DNA of 64,000 nucleotides from Segatella baroniae DSM 16972 = JCM 13447 (GCF_000426585.1 NZ_AUFQ01000009.1:1-64000); one strand, 5' to 3'. Positions 24,775 through 33,247 are shown, counted from the first letter of the stretch. Notes: generated by a model from the letters alone, not told the origin. Program-made: numbers and translations.

Positions 24775-25686
24775 ATGAAGATTCAGTATCTGTTATTTAC
24801 ATTGCTGGTTGCCGGCATGACAATGACATCATGCGGAGGCAGTGACAACACGCCTGAAGACAACTCACAGATTGCCAATAGAAACAAGAATACGCCCACC
24901 GCTTCAATGCCGACAGAGATAATCCGGCTGGAGTTTCCACATGTGAAGGGTGACGACGGCAACCCCGTCATCGTGCACAAGGTCGATGGAGAGGTGAATT
25001 TCGCGCTCGAATGGGACAACCAAAAGCGGGCGCAACGCTGGACCTGCTACCAGATGTACTCCTCGAACCAAACAAAAAGATGGAAGCGGAGCAACTGGAA
25101 AAAGATAGACCCGTGGTTCGGCGACCCGTTTCAGGTAGACCCGGCGATTCAACCCGCCTACCAGTCTACCGACAAAGACCATTGGAACGACGGCTACGAC
25201 CGTGGCCATATATGCCCATCGGAGGATAGAGTCAACAGCCGCGAGGCCAATATGCAGACTTTCTACTACTCGAATATGCAGCCACAGCTGAACGGTTTCA
25301 ATGCAGGCGTATGGGAAACGATGGAACAGAGAATACGCAGTTGGATCACGTCAAGCTCTCCCAAGAGCGACACGCTCTATGTATGCAAGGGTGGAATCAT
25401 TGAGGGAACCCAGGGAAAGGACTTCACTTACAACAACCGGAAGCTGATTGTTCCCGGCCATTTCTTCTGCGCGCTGCTCATGAAGAACGCTCAAGGCTAC
25501 AAGGCCATCGGCTTTTGGTTCGAGCACAAGCCCAACAAGGACACCAACTTGGGCAAATATGCCGTCAACATCCACGAACTGGAACGGCTGACGAAGCTCG
25601 ATTTCTTCTGCAACCTGCCCGACGACATCGAGAACAAGGTGGAGAGTCTGGCCGACGACTCCATGAAAAGAGCTTGGGGACTATAG
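24775..25686 (+). CDS. DNA/RNA non-specific endonuclease (NUC1 family) lipoprotein
   Basis: A 303-residue protein with signal peptide and lipobox MTSC (Cys20), then the betabetaalpha-metal nuclease domain: the DRGH catalytic motif at residues 142-145 in DGYDRGHICPSEDR and the metal-binding asparagine region NMQTFYYSNMQPQLNGFNAG. Such enzymes cut single- and double-stranded DNA and RNA with little specificity; as a lipoprotein it would work at the envelope. It is close to, but not in the same operon as, the nuclease-receptor locus upstream. Confidence 0.93.
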   Translation: MKIQYLLFTLLVAGMTMTSCGGSDNTPEDNSQIANRNKNTPTASMPTEIIRLEFPHVKGDDGNPVIVHKVDGEVNFALEWDNQKRAQRWTCYQMYSSNQTKRWKRSNWKKIDPWFGDPFQVDPAIQPAYQSTDKDHWNDGYDRGHICPSEDRVNSREANMQTFYYSNMQPQLNGFNAGVWETMEQRIRSWITSSSPKSDTLYVCKGGIIEGTQGKDFTYNNRKLIVPGHFFCALLMKNAQGYKAIGFWFEHKPNKDTNLGKYAVNIHELERLTKLDFFCNLPDDIENKVESLADDSMKRAWGL

Positions 25687-25712
25687 CCCGACAAGCACGT
25701 CAAAAAAGGCCA

Positions 25713-25748
25713 AGAGCGGGCATGCTGTCATCGCAGCATGCCCGCTCT
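25713..25748. terminator. Perfect 15-bp bidirectional terminator
   Basis: AGAGCGGGCATGCTG, loop TCATCG, CAGCATGCCCGCTCT between convergent genes. The minus strand reads into TTGGCCTTTTTTG, a good T-run; the plus strand T-run is weak. Confidence 0.8.
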
Positions 25749-25765
25749 CGTCGTTTTCGTGGACA

Positions 25766-26323
25766 TCATTCCTCATGGGTTGCCTTCGCGAAAGCCCCCT
25801 TCGCGCTGGCCTTCCTGCCTGTCGCGCCCCTTGTCTGCAAGCTGTCGCCCTCGGCATTGCCGCGCGTGTACAGCCCGTAATAGGGATTCCAGTTGAACGA
25901 ACCATCGTAGTTGAAGCGGAAAACGATGTCGCGGTTCGTTCCATCGTCCATGTATCCACTGAAGTAACTGCCGCTCAGGCTGTAGTCGTAGATGTAGACG
26001 GGATTCCATTCGCTGTCCTCATAGCGCAGCGTGATGGTGCCGTTGTTCACCGTCCACAGGAAAGGACAGTAGCTGTAGTCCCGATATGGCGAGCGCACAT
26101 CATAATCCACCTCCTCGCCGGTGCCGTCCTGATGGAAGGTGATTGTCGTGCGATAGTGGTCGCCCGTCAGCCCCCAACGGTCCTGATAGTAGGCCGACAG
26201 GCTCCCGGTCCACGTCCCGGTCAGCGTATAGGCGATTTCGTCGTCCTCGTCGCAAGAGGCAAACAGCGTCACGGTCATTGCGGCCATAAGGGCCATTGCG
26301 AGCATTGTAGTCAACTTTTTCAT
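25766..26323 (-). CDS. Hypothetical lipoprotein (small beta-domain)
   Basis: A 185-residue protein with signal peptide and lipobox LFASC (Cys24). Residues 32-150 read as a beta-sandwich or lipocalin-like domain (LTGTWTGSLSAYY, RTTITFHQDGTGEEVDYDV, NNGTITLRYED, IVFRFNYDGSFNW); similar small lipoproteins in Bacteroidetes are of unknown function. The C-terminal 25 residues are basic and Ala/Gly-rich. Its promoter region carries the same TAGGG dyads as the gene at 12711. Confidence 0.7.
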   Translation of the reverse strand: MKKLTTMLAMALMAAMTVTLFASCDEDDEIAYTLTGTWTGSLSAYYQDRWGLTGDHYRTTITFHQDGTGEEVDYDVRSPYRDYSYCPFLWTVNNGTITLRYEDSEWNPVYIYDYSLSGSYFSGYMDDGTNRDIVFRFNYDGSFNWNPYYGLYTRGNAEGDSLQTRGATGRKASAKGAFAKATHEE

Positions 26324-26368
26324 AATCGTATGCTTTTATGTGAATGTTCTTTCATCTTGTTTCTACGG

Positions 26369-26459
26369 CAAAGTTAGCCATTAAAAAGCCCGCCGCATGG
26401 AGAAAATCCATATTCGTCGATAGGGAGTTTCCTATTTGAACGGGGGACAATCCCCTAAA
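26369..26459 (-). promoter_or_regulatory. TAGGG dyads and -7 box of the lipoprotein gene
   Basis: On the minus strand TTTAGGGGATTGTCCCCCG (26459-26441) is followed by AAATAGGAAACTCCCTAT, then about 45 bp on by TAACTTTG (26376-26369). No -33 TTTG is present. The element matches the one at 12548-12583 in both half-site sequence and about 22-bp spacing. Confidence 0.5.
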
Positions 26460-26576
26460 ACCTAAATTATTATAATTATCCAACGGCGCAGTCGTCAGTC
26501 TCGTTTTAAATGCGTACTTTTGCATATTAAAATTGTATCATTTAAGTAACATTACATTTATTAAAGTATAAAAAAG

Positions 26577-27131
26577 ATGAAAACTGTCTACGATTTCTCT
26601 GTTAAAGACAGAAAAGGTAAAGACGTATCGTTGAAAGAATACGCCAACGAAGTTCTCCTCATTGTAAACACCGCCACCAAATGCGGTTTCACCCCCCAGT
26701 ACGAAGAGCTTGAGAAATTATATAAAGAGCTGCATCCCAAGGGCTTCGAGATTCTCGACTTCCCCTGCAACCAGTTCGGCCAGCAGGCTCCCGGCACCGA
26801 CGAGAGCATTCACAGCTTCTGCAAGCTGACCTACGGCACCGATTTTCCACGGTTCAAGAAGTTGAAAGTGAACGGCGAAGACGCCGATCCGCTCTACAAG
26901 TTCCTCAAGGAACAGAAGGGATTCGCCGGCTGGGACGAGTCGCATCCCATCTATCCGATTCTCGACAAGATGCTTTCCGAGGCCGACCCCAACTACAAGG
27001 AGAGCGCGGACATCAAGTGGAACTTCACCAAATTCCTCATCAACAAGAAGGGCCAGGTTGTCGCCCGCTTTGAACCGACGACCAAGATTGAACTCATTGC
27101 CAAGCAGATAGAAGAACTTCTCGAAGCTTGA
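26577..27131 (+). CDS. Glutathione peroxidase-family peroxidase
   Basis: A 184-residue thioredoxin-fold peroxidase. The peroxidatic Cys36 lies in NTATKCGFT, followed by the conserved FPCNQFGQQAPG and WNFTKFL motifs that contribute the catalytic Gln, Asn and Trp. Bacterial members of this type usually take electrons from thioredoxin, which fits trxB 17 bp downstream. A -7 box TACTTTTG lies at 26515-26522, and the transcript probably continues through trxB and fprA. Confidence 0.94.
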   Translation: MKTVYDFSVKDRKGKDVSLKEYANEVLLIVNTATKCGFTPQYEELEKLYKELHPKGFEILDFPCNQFGQQAPGTDESIHSFCKLTYGTDFPRFKKLKVNGEDADPLYKFLKEQKGFAGWDESHPIYPILDKMLSEADPNYKESADIKWNFTKFLINKKGQVVARFEPTTKIELIAKQIEELLEA

Positions 27132-27148
27132 TTCACCCCCCGAACAAT

Positions 27149-28078
27149 ATGAAAACAAAACTTTTAATCATAGGTAGTGGCCCCGCAGGCTACACCGCGG
27201 CCATCTATGCCGGTCGCGCCAACCTGCAGCCGGTGCAGTATTGCGGCATTCAGATGGGCGGCCAGCTCACCCAGACAACCGAAGTAGAGAACTTTCCAGG
27301 CTATCCCGACGGCGTGGACGGCAACCAGATGATGATGGAACTCCGCCGCCAGGCCGAGCGTTTCGGCGTCGAAATGCACGACGGATCCATCGTTTCGGCC
27401 GACTTCAGCCAACAGCCTTACCGCTTCAAGACCGACAGAGACGAGGAGATTGAGGCTGAAAGCGTCATCATCGCGACCGGCGCGACGGCCAAATATCTGG
27501 GACTTCCCGACGAACAGAAGTACATGGGACAAGGCGTGAGCGCCTGCGCCACATGCGACGGCTTCTTCTACCGCAAGAAGGTGGTGGCCGTCGTTGGCGG
27601 CGGCGACACTGCCTGCGAAGAGGCCAGCTATCTGGCAAGCCTCTGTTCCAAGGTCTACATGATTGTCCGCAAGCCCTATCTGCGTGCTTCCGACGTCATG
27701 AAGAAGCGCGTCGAGAACATCGAAAACATCGAAATACTCTACGAAACCAACACTTTGGGCCTCTTCGGAGACAATGGAGTGGAAGGCGCCCACGTGGTAT
27801 ATCGCAAAGGCGAGGCCGACGAGAAGGCCTACGACCTGGCCATCGACGGCTTCTTCCTGGCCATCGGCCACAAGCCGCAGACCGACCTCTTCAAGGGAGC
27901 GGTCGATCTTGACGAGCAGGGATTCATCAAAGTGTCGGGCCACAGCCAAGCCACCAACCTCCCCGGCGTGTTCGCGGCGGGCGACGTGTGCGACCCCCAC
28001 TACCAGCAAGCCATCGTTGCAGCCGGTACCGGTGCCAAGGCTGCCCTCGACGCACAGGAATTCCTACTCAACAAATAA
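27149..28078 (+). CDS. trxB: Thioredoxin reductase
   Basis: A 309-residue low-molecular-weight thioredoxin reductase. It shows the FAD-binding GSGPAGYTAAIYAGRA, the redox-active CATC at residues 133-136, the NADPH-binding GGGDTACEEA and the C-terminal FAD motif GVFAAGDVCD. The start is taken at MKTKLLIIGSG, downstream of a longer possible frame that would overlap gpx. Middle gene of a peroxide/oxygen defence operon. Confidence 0.96.
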   Translation: MKTKLLIIGSGPAGYTAAIYAGRANLQPVQYCGIQMGGQLTQTTEVENFPGYPDGVDGNQMMMELRRQAERFGVEMHDGSIVSADFSQQPYRFKTDRDEEIEAESVIIATGATAKYLGLPDEQKYMGQGVSACATCDGFFYRKKVVAVVGGGDTACEEASYLASLCSKVYMIVRKPYLRASDVMKKRVENIENIEILYETNTLGLFGDNGVEGAHVVYRKGEADEKAYDLAIDGFFLAIGHKPQTDLFKGAVDLDEQGFIKVSGHSQATNLPGVFAAGDVCDPHYQQAIVAAGTGAKAALDAQEFLLNK

Positions 28079-28089
28079 CTCAACACATC

Positions 28090-29280
28090 ATGACTAAACA
28101 GATAACAAACAACATTTCATGGGTCGGCAAGATCGATTGGGAGCTGAAACGCTTCCATGGCGACGAACTTTCCACCCTCCACGGCTCCAGCTACAACTCC
28201 TTCCTCGTCAGAGACGAGAAGACCGCGCTCATCGACACCGTATGGCAACCCTACGACAAGGAGTTCGTAAGCCGACTGAAACGGGAGATCGACCTGCACC
28301 AGATAGACTATATCATTATGAATCATAATGAGATAGACCACAGCGGGGCACTCCCCGAACTGCTGCGCGAGATTCCCGGCACCCCCATCTACTGCACGAA
28401 AAAGGGCGAAGCCATCCTTCGCGGCCACTATCATCAGGACTGGAACTACGTCAACGTGAAGACGGGCGACACGCTCTCGCTGGGCAAGGCCACCCTCACG
28501 TTCATCGAAGCGCCCATGCTCCACTGGCCCGACACGATGATGACCTATGTCGACACCGAGCAGATACTCTTCTCCAACGACGTTTTCGGTCAGCATTTTG
28601 CCAGCGAATCACTTTACGACGATTGTGTAGATGACTACGAAGTGTTGTATGAGGCAAAGAAATACTATGCCAACATCATCAACACCTACAGCAACATGGC
28701 CCTCCGCAAGGTGAAGGAACTGAAGGCAATGAACCTCCCCATCAAGCTGCTTTGCCCCAGCCATGGCATCATTTGGAAGAAGAATCCGACCACCATCATC
28801 GACCTTTACCTCCAATGGGCCAGTGGCTACAGCGAGAATCAAATCTCCATTGTCTACGACACGATGTGGCAGTCGACCCGCCTGATGGCCGAATCCATCG
28901 CCGAAGGCATTCTCAAGGCCGACCCAAGCGTCACGGTGAAACTCTTCAACGCGGCTCATGAAGACAAGAACGACATCCTCACGGAGATGTTCCAGTCGAA
29001 GGCAGTGCTCGTAGGGTCGCCCACCATCAACTTCGGTTTCTCATACGCCATCGCCGGAATCTTGGAGATGGCACGCGGAATGAAGTTCAAGAACAAGAAG
29101 GCCGCGGCCTTCGGGTCATACGGTTGGAGCGGCGACGCGCCCAAGATGATTGGCGAACACCTTCAGGAGGCAGGTTTCGAACTGGTCAACGAAGGTATCA
29201 AGAAGCTCTGGGTGCCCGACGAGGCAACCCTTCTTGAGTGCATAGAATATGGCAAGGACTTTGCCTTGCAGACGAAATAA
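28090..29280 (+). CDS. FprA-type flavodiiron protein (oxygen or nitric oxide reductase)
   Basis: A 396-residue A-type flavoprotein. The metallo-beta-lactamase half (1-245) carries the diiron ligand motif HNEIDHSG (His79, Glu81, Asp83, His84) plus later CPSHGIIW; the flavodoxin half (about 250-396) begins QISIVYDTMWQSTRLMAESI and includes GSPTINFGFSYA and FGSYGWSG. Such enzymes reduce O2 to water or NO to N2O in anaerobes. It follows trxB by 11 bp, giving a gpx-trxB-fprA operon. No rubredoxin is encoded next to it. Confidence 0.95.
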   Translation: MTKQITNNISWVGKIDWELKRFHGDELSTLHGSSYNSFLVRDEKTALIDTVWQPYDKEFVSRLKREIDLHQIDYIIMNHNEIDHSGALPELLREIPGTPIYCTKKGEAILRGHYHQDWNYVNVKTGDTLSLGKATLTFIEAPMLHWPDTMMTYVDTEQILFSNDVFGQHFASESLYDDCVDDYEVLYEAKKYYANIINTYSNMALRKVKELKAMNLPIKLLCPSHGIIWKKNPTTIIDLYLQWASGYSENQISIVYDTMWQSTRLMAESIAEGILKADPSVTVKLFNAAHEDKNDILTEMFQSKAVLVGSPTINFGFSYAIAGILEMARGMKFKNKKAAAFGSYGWSGDAPKMIGEHLQEAGFELVNEGIKKLWVPDEATLLECIEYGKDFALQTK

Positions 29281-29298
29281 GCATTCAAACAACAAGCA

Positions 29299-29346
29299 AG
29301 AAAGCCGGGAACGGACCTCACGGGTCGGTTTCCGGCTTTCTTTTTT
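29299..29346 (+). terminator. Terminator of the gpx-trxB-fprA operon
   Basis: A long stem, AGAAAGCCGG to CGGCTTTCT with inner GGACC/GGGTC-type pairing, followed by a run of six T. It lies 18 bp after the fprA stop. Confidence 0.85.
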
Positions 29347-29366
29347 ACAGAGCCTGTGGTCTGAAA

Positions 29367-30818
29367 TCATTGTCTGACAACCGTGACAGCCCCTTTCCCA
29401 CGCAGGAAGAGGCCCGACAGCCACAGCCCGACGAAGGTCAGCAGACCGTTCAACATCAAGAGTTCGTAGCCGAACCGATAGCCTGTGGCCGCCGACACCA
29501 GCCCGTCGAGCGCAAAGCAGAGTAGCGGCGAAGCCACGGCAACGAAAGGCACCCAGGCGTCCTTGGGCTGACGGCGCGTAAAGAGGCCGAAGGCGAAGAG
29601 TCCCAGCAGCGGGCCGTAGGTGTAGGAGCAGAGGATGTAGATGGCGTCGATGACGCTTGTACTGTTGAGCACCTTGAAAACCAGGATGAAAACGACGAAC
29701 AGCAAGGCTATCCCGAAGTGCGCGCGCTTGCGCAGCCGCTCGTCGTCGGGCCGCTCGCAGACGTCCACGCAAAAGCTGGTGGTGAGCGCGGCCAGCGCAC
29801 TGTCGGCACTGGAGAAGCTGGCCGCCACGATACCGATGGTGAACAGCACCACGACCAGTTCGCCCAAGCGCCCCGTGGCGGCGAACATCGGCAGCAGGTC
29901 GTCGCCCATTTCGGGCAAGGCCATCCCCTGCTTCCGGGCCAACATCATCAACAGAATGCCCAAAACGAGAAACAACAGGTTGGCCGGGACGAAGGCGAAG
30001 CCGTAGGTGCACATGTCTTTCTGCGCCTCGGGCAACGACTTGCACGTCAGATTCTTCTGCATCATGTCCTGGTCCAGCCCCGTCATGACCACGACGACGA
30101 ACGCGCCGCTCAGGAACTGCTTCCAGAAATACTGCCGCGAAACCCAGTCATCGAACACGAACACGAGGCTGTGGACGTCATTCGCCACCGCCTCGACGGC
30201 CTGTCCGGGAGTCATTCCCAGCTGGGCGACGACCTGGAAGATAATCAATATCAACGCCGCAAACATGCAGAAAGTCTGAAACGTATCGGTGAACACCAGC
30301 GTCTTGATACCGCCCCGGCGCGTATAAAACCAGATGAGCGCCACCATCACCAGCACCGTCAAGACGAACGGCACGCCGAGGCGGTCGAGGACGAACCGCT
30401 GCAGGATGATGCAGACCACATAGAAGCGCACGGCCGCGCCCGTCATCTTGGACAAGAGGAAGAACGAGGCCCCCGTCTTGTAGGCCCGCCGCCCCAGCCG
30501 ATGGCGCAGATAGGCGTAGATAGTGGTGAGATTGAGCCGATAATAGACGGGCAGGAGGATGAACGCCACCAGAAAGTAGCCGACGATGAAGCCCAGACAC
30601 ATCTGCAGATAGGTCATGTCGGTGCGCATCACCATGCCCGGCACGCTGACAAACGTAATGCCCGAGATCGACGCCCCCACCATGCCGAAGGCCACCATGT
30701 ACCACGGCGACCGGCGGTTGGCCCGAAAAAACGTTTCATTGTCGGCCTTGCGGCCCGTCAACCGACTGAAAATCATCAGCAAACCAAAATAACACAAAAC
30801 GGTAACGATAATGAGCAT
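29367..30818 (-). CDS. Sodium:solute symporter family protein
   Basis: A 483-residue integral membrane protein with about 13 hydrophobic segments and SSS-family hallmarks: GRKADNETFFRANRRSPWYM near the first loop, GMVGASISGITFVSVPGMV (TM1 sodium-site region), and VAASFSSADSALAALTTSF (TM8). It would import an organic solute with Na+. The substrate is not evident; sialic acid, nucleoside and sugar transporters all occur in this family in Bacteroidetes. Convergent with fprA. Confidence 0.9.
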   Translation of the reverse strand: MLIIVTVLCYFGLLMIFSRLTGRKADNETFFRANRRSPWYMVAFGMVGASISGITFVSVPGMVMRTDMTYLQMCLGFIVGYFLVAFILLPVYYRLNLTTIYAYLRHRLGRRAYKTGASFFLLSKMTGAAVRFYVVCIILQRFVLDRLGVPFVLTVLVMVALIWFYTRRGGIKTLVFTDTFQTFCMFAALILIIFQVVAQLGMTPGQAVEAVANDVHSLVFVFDDWVSRQYFWKQFLSGAFVVVVMTGLDQDMMQKNLTCKSLPEAQKDMCTYGFAFVPANLLFLVLGILLMMLARKQGMALPEMGDDLLPMFAATGRLGELVVVLFTIGIVAASFSSADSALAALTTSFCVDVCERPDDERLRKRAHFGIALLFVVFILVFKVLNSTSVIDAIYILCSYTYGPLLGLFAFGLFTRRQPKDAWVPFVAVASPLLCFALDGLVSAATGYRFGYELLMLNGLLTFVGLWLSGLFLRGKGAVTVVRQ

Positions 30819-30923
30819 GGCTTATATATCTGTCAGAAAAATAAACAAAACAGCAGCAAAAGTACAATATTCGCGGCGTTTTCCGCCGCTTTAGACACAC
30901 ATTAACAAAGATTCAAAGTAAAA

Positions 30924-30955
30924 TTTGGCATTATCAAAAAGATGAACTAATTTTG
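30924..30955 (+). promoter_or_regulatory. Promoter of the DUF3822-rsmD operon
   Basis: TTTG (30924-30927) and TAATTTTG (30948-30955), 24 bp start to start. The ATG at 30963 follows after only seven bases, so the transcript is leaderless or nearly so. Confidence 0.8.
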
Positions 30956-30962
30956 CAATCAC

Positions 30963-31775
30963 ATGCAGAATAAAGCTTACAACATATTAAACAACAGGCT
31001 GACCATCCGCATTAGCCAGAGCTTCATGTCGTTCGCCGTGGCCAACCAGGCGTCGGCGGTAGGCATTGAGTACGAGCCTTATACGGTTAAAAACGGCATT
31101 TCGACCGCGGCCAACCTGCGTGAAGCTTTCAACGAGAGCGCTTTGCTCGGCATGGGATTTACCAAAGTGCAGGTCATGATCGACGCGCCGGTGCTGCTGG
31201 TGCCTGTCGAGGAGTTCGATGAAAGCCAGAAAGAAACGCTTTATTCACATGCCTTCACCCGCATGGGCAACGACCTCGTCATCCATGCCATCCTCCCCAA
31301 CGAGAACGCCGTCGCGCTGTTCCCACTCAACAAGGACCTGAACGTGGTCATCAACGACCATTTCAACGACATCCGGATACTGCCGCTCATGCAACCCGTG
31401 TGGAGCTACATGCACCATCGCAGCTTCAGCGGCAGCCGAAACAAGCTCTACGCCTATTTCCACGACCACAAAGTGGAGGTCTTCGGCTTCAGGCAGAACC
31501 GCTTCAAGTTCTGCAACCATTATAAAATCGTGACGCCATTCGACGCCTCCTATTTCATCCTTTACGTGTGGAAGCTGCTGGGCATGGACGCCCGCAACGA
31601 CGAACTCCACGTCTTCGGCAGTATCAACGAACGGGAGACGCTGCTCGCCGACCTGAAGAAATGCCTGCAAAGCGTCTATGTCATCAACCCCGAAGCCGAA
31701 TTCAACCGTGCTCCCATCACCAAAATCAAGGGCCTGCCCATGGACGTCAGCATACTCTTCCTGAAAGGACGATAG
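30963..31775 (+). CDS. DUF3822 family protein
   Basis: A 270-residue cytosolic protein matching DUF3822, an actin/ASKHA-like fold found throughout Bacteroidetes next to rsmD. Visible features include LTIRISQSFMSFAVANQ near the start, LVPVEEFDE, HRSFSGSRNKLYAYFHDHKV and the C-terminal PITKIKGLPMDVSILFLKGR. Function unknown. It precedes rsmD by 39 bp in the same operon, a conserved pairing that suggests a role linked to ribosome assembly (inference). Confidence 0.85.
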   Translation: MQNKAYNILNNRLTIRISQSFMSFAVANQASAVGIEYEPYTVKNGISTAANLREAFNESALLGMGFTKVQVMIDAPVLLVPVEEFDESQKETLYSHAFTRMGNDLVIHAILPNENAVALFPLNKDLNVVINDHFNDIRILPLMQPVWSYMHHRSFSGSRNKLYAYFHDHKVEVFGFRQNRFKFCNHYKIVTPFDASYFILYVWKLLGMDARNDELHVFGSINERETLLADLKKCLQSVYVINPEAEFNRAPITKIKGLPMDVSILFLKGR

Positions 31776-31814
31776 AAGAACCGCCGCCCCACAGGCCACC
31801 ATCAACCAACAAAC

Positions 31815-32357
31815 ATGAGAATCATCACCGGGAAATACAAGGGACGCCATTTCGACATCCCACGAGCGTTCAAAGCCAGGCCCACCACCGACTTTGCCAA
31901 AGAGAACATCTTCAACGTCATGACGGGCTATCTCGACTTCGAGGGCGCCCACGCGCTCGACCTCTTCGCCGGCACGGGCAGCATCAGCCTGGAACTTCTG
32001 TCGCGAGGATGCAGCCAGGTGGTCAGCGTAGAGGCCGACCGCGACCATGCCGGTTTCATCCGCCAGTGCTTCGAAAAGCTGAAGGATGACAACTGCGTGC
32101 TCATCCGTGGCGACGTCTTCAGGTTCATCAAGGGCTGCCACCAGCAGTTCGACTTCATCTTCGCCGACCCTCCCTACGCGCTGGAAACGCTGTCCAGGAT
32201 TCCCGACCTCGTGCTGCAAAGCGGCCTGTTGAAGCCCGACGGCGTCTTCGTCTTCGAGCATGGCAAGCAAAACGACTTCAGCCAGACGCCCGGTTTCATC
32301 GAGCACAGAGCCTACGGAAGCGTCAACTTCTCCATCTTCCAAGTGCCGACAGAATGA
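31815..32357 (+). CDS. rsmD: 16S rRNA (guanine(966)-N2)-methyltransferase
   Basis: A 180-residue Rossmann methyltransferase with N-terminal MRIITGKYKGRHFDIP, the SAM-binding LDLFAGTGSISLELLSRG, and the catalytic motif IV FIFADPPYAL (DPPY), as expected for RsmD, which modifies G966 of 16S rRNA. Full family length. Confidence 0.95.
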   Translation: MRIITGKYKGRHFDIPRAFKARPTTDFAKENIFNVMTGYLDFEGAHALDLFAGTGSISLELLSRGCSQVVSVEADRDHAGFIRQCFEKLKDDNCVLIRGDVFRFIKGCHQQFDFIFADPPYALETLSRIPDLVLQSGLLKPDGVFVFEHGKQNDFSQTPGFIEHRAYGSVNFSIFQVPTE

Positions 32358-32430
32358 CACAGGCCCGCCCATGCCGCCGACCCCTTCACCTTCAGGACAT
32401 AAGGACATGTTTTTCATGCCGTGGTTGGAA

Positions 32431-32473
32431 AGCCATAAGAATATAAGGACAGGATTCTTATGTTCTTATGGCT
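32431..32473 (+). terminator. rsmD terminator
   Basis: AGCCATAAGAATATAAG and CTTATGTTCTTATGGCT form a near-perfect ~17-bp stem 73 bp after rsmD, followed by a T-containing tail. Confidence 0.7.
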
Positions 32474-32484
32474 TCGTACTACTT

Positions 32485-32594
32485 TTTCAAAAGCCATCTT
32501 CTTAGCCTGTCAAAGGCCAGCTTTAGGTCTCTGAAAAGACTGCTTTTACAACGTCAAAGAGCAGCAATCAGAAGTCCAAAGGGCAGCTATTTGA
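32485..32594. repeat. 22-bp phased repeat array (array 5, 5 units)
   Basis: Five units with cores CAAAAGCCATCTT, CAAAGGCCAGCTTT, GAAAAGACTGCTTTT, CAAAGAGCAGC and CAAAGGGCAGC at constant 22-bp spacing, immediately after the rsmD terminator. The region 32600-32750 beyond it is AT-rich and holds only a -7 box (TATCTTTG, 32694-32701). Confidence 0.8.
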
Positions 32595-32757
32595 AAAGAA
32601 AAGGATGAAGGCAAAAAATAGCGGTACATAAAAAAAACGCTGTTTATGGCCTACAAAACAACAAAATCAGTAGAAAATATCCAAAAGATACTGTATCTTT
32701 GCCATTAATATAAAAGCCAAATACAACATTTATCTAATAACTTAAAACTTAAATTCA

Positions 32758-32808
32758 TGAAAACAAAACATTTCCCAACCACATTGTTAGCATTAGTTCA
32801 TATATAAG
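32758..32808 (+). pseudogene. Remnant of a signal-peptide coding start
   Basis: MKTKHFPTTLLALVHI followed by TAA looks like the beginning of a secretion signal and ends after 16 codons. It follows the -7 box at 32694-32701 and precedes the next lipoprotein gene by 19 bp, so it may be a decayed 5' end or a short leader peptide. Confidence 0.3.
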
Positions 32809-32827
32809 AAATCAATATAATTACAAT

Positions 32828-33204
32828 ATGAAAGCGAAATTATGGGCAATTTCTGTAGCTATATTGGCTATTCTCACTTCTTGTGGGCCTACGGATAATT
32901 TTGGTTATCCATCCAAAGTTACATTTGGAAGGGAAGGAGGAACGAAAATCTGTTCGGGAACAAGTAGTTTTTACTACGTAGGGATTAATAATTATGATGG
33001 AAATGGAAGTCGTATTCCTCAGCAGGGAGAAAACGACACACTTGTAGCCACATATGAGTGGCTGACCGTTAAATATAGAATAGGTATGGACTCACACATA
33101 AAAATAATAGCAGAGCCCAATACTACAGGAAAAAACGAACCTTATATATAGATGGAGCAGTAAATAACTTCTCTGCGGACATCAAGGTTGTACAGAATAA
33201 ATAA
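32828..33204 (+). pseudogene. Lipoprotein gene with a frameshift at an A6 tract
   Basis: The frame encodes a lipoprotein start (MKAKLWAISVAILAILTSCG, Cys19) and about 100 residues of beta-rich sequence (VTFGREGGTKICSGTSSFYY, EWLTVKYRIG), then stops at 33151. Adding one base at the A6 tract 33130-33135 restores a frame reading RTLYIDGAVNNFSADIKVVQ to a TAA at 33202-33204, followed directly by a terminator. So the gene is either broken, phase-variable by slippage or affected by a sequencing error. DNA here is much more AT-rich than its neighbours, suggesting acquisition. No family recognised. Confidence 0.6.
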
Positions 33205-33212
33205 AACCAATC

Positions 33213-33247
33213 AAAGTGATGAAGCCCCAAAAAGCTTCATCACTTTT
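33213..33247 (+). terminator. Terminator after the frameshifted lipoprotein
   Basis: AAGTGATGAAGC, loop CCCAAAAA, GCTTCATCACTTTTT: a perfect stem with T-run, just after the restored stop at 33204. Confidence 0.85.

Noticed and set aside
29116..30045. 309-codon minus-strand frame
   Set aside because: Overlaps fprA antisense and the symporter in another frame; Arg/Gly-rich and without features.
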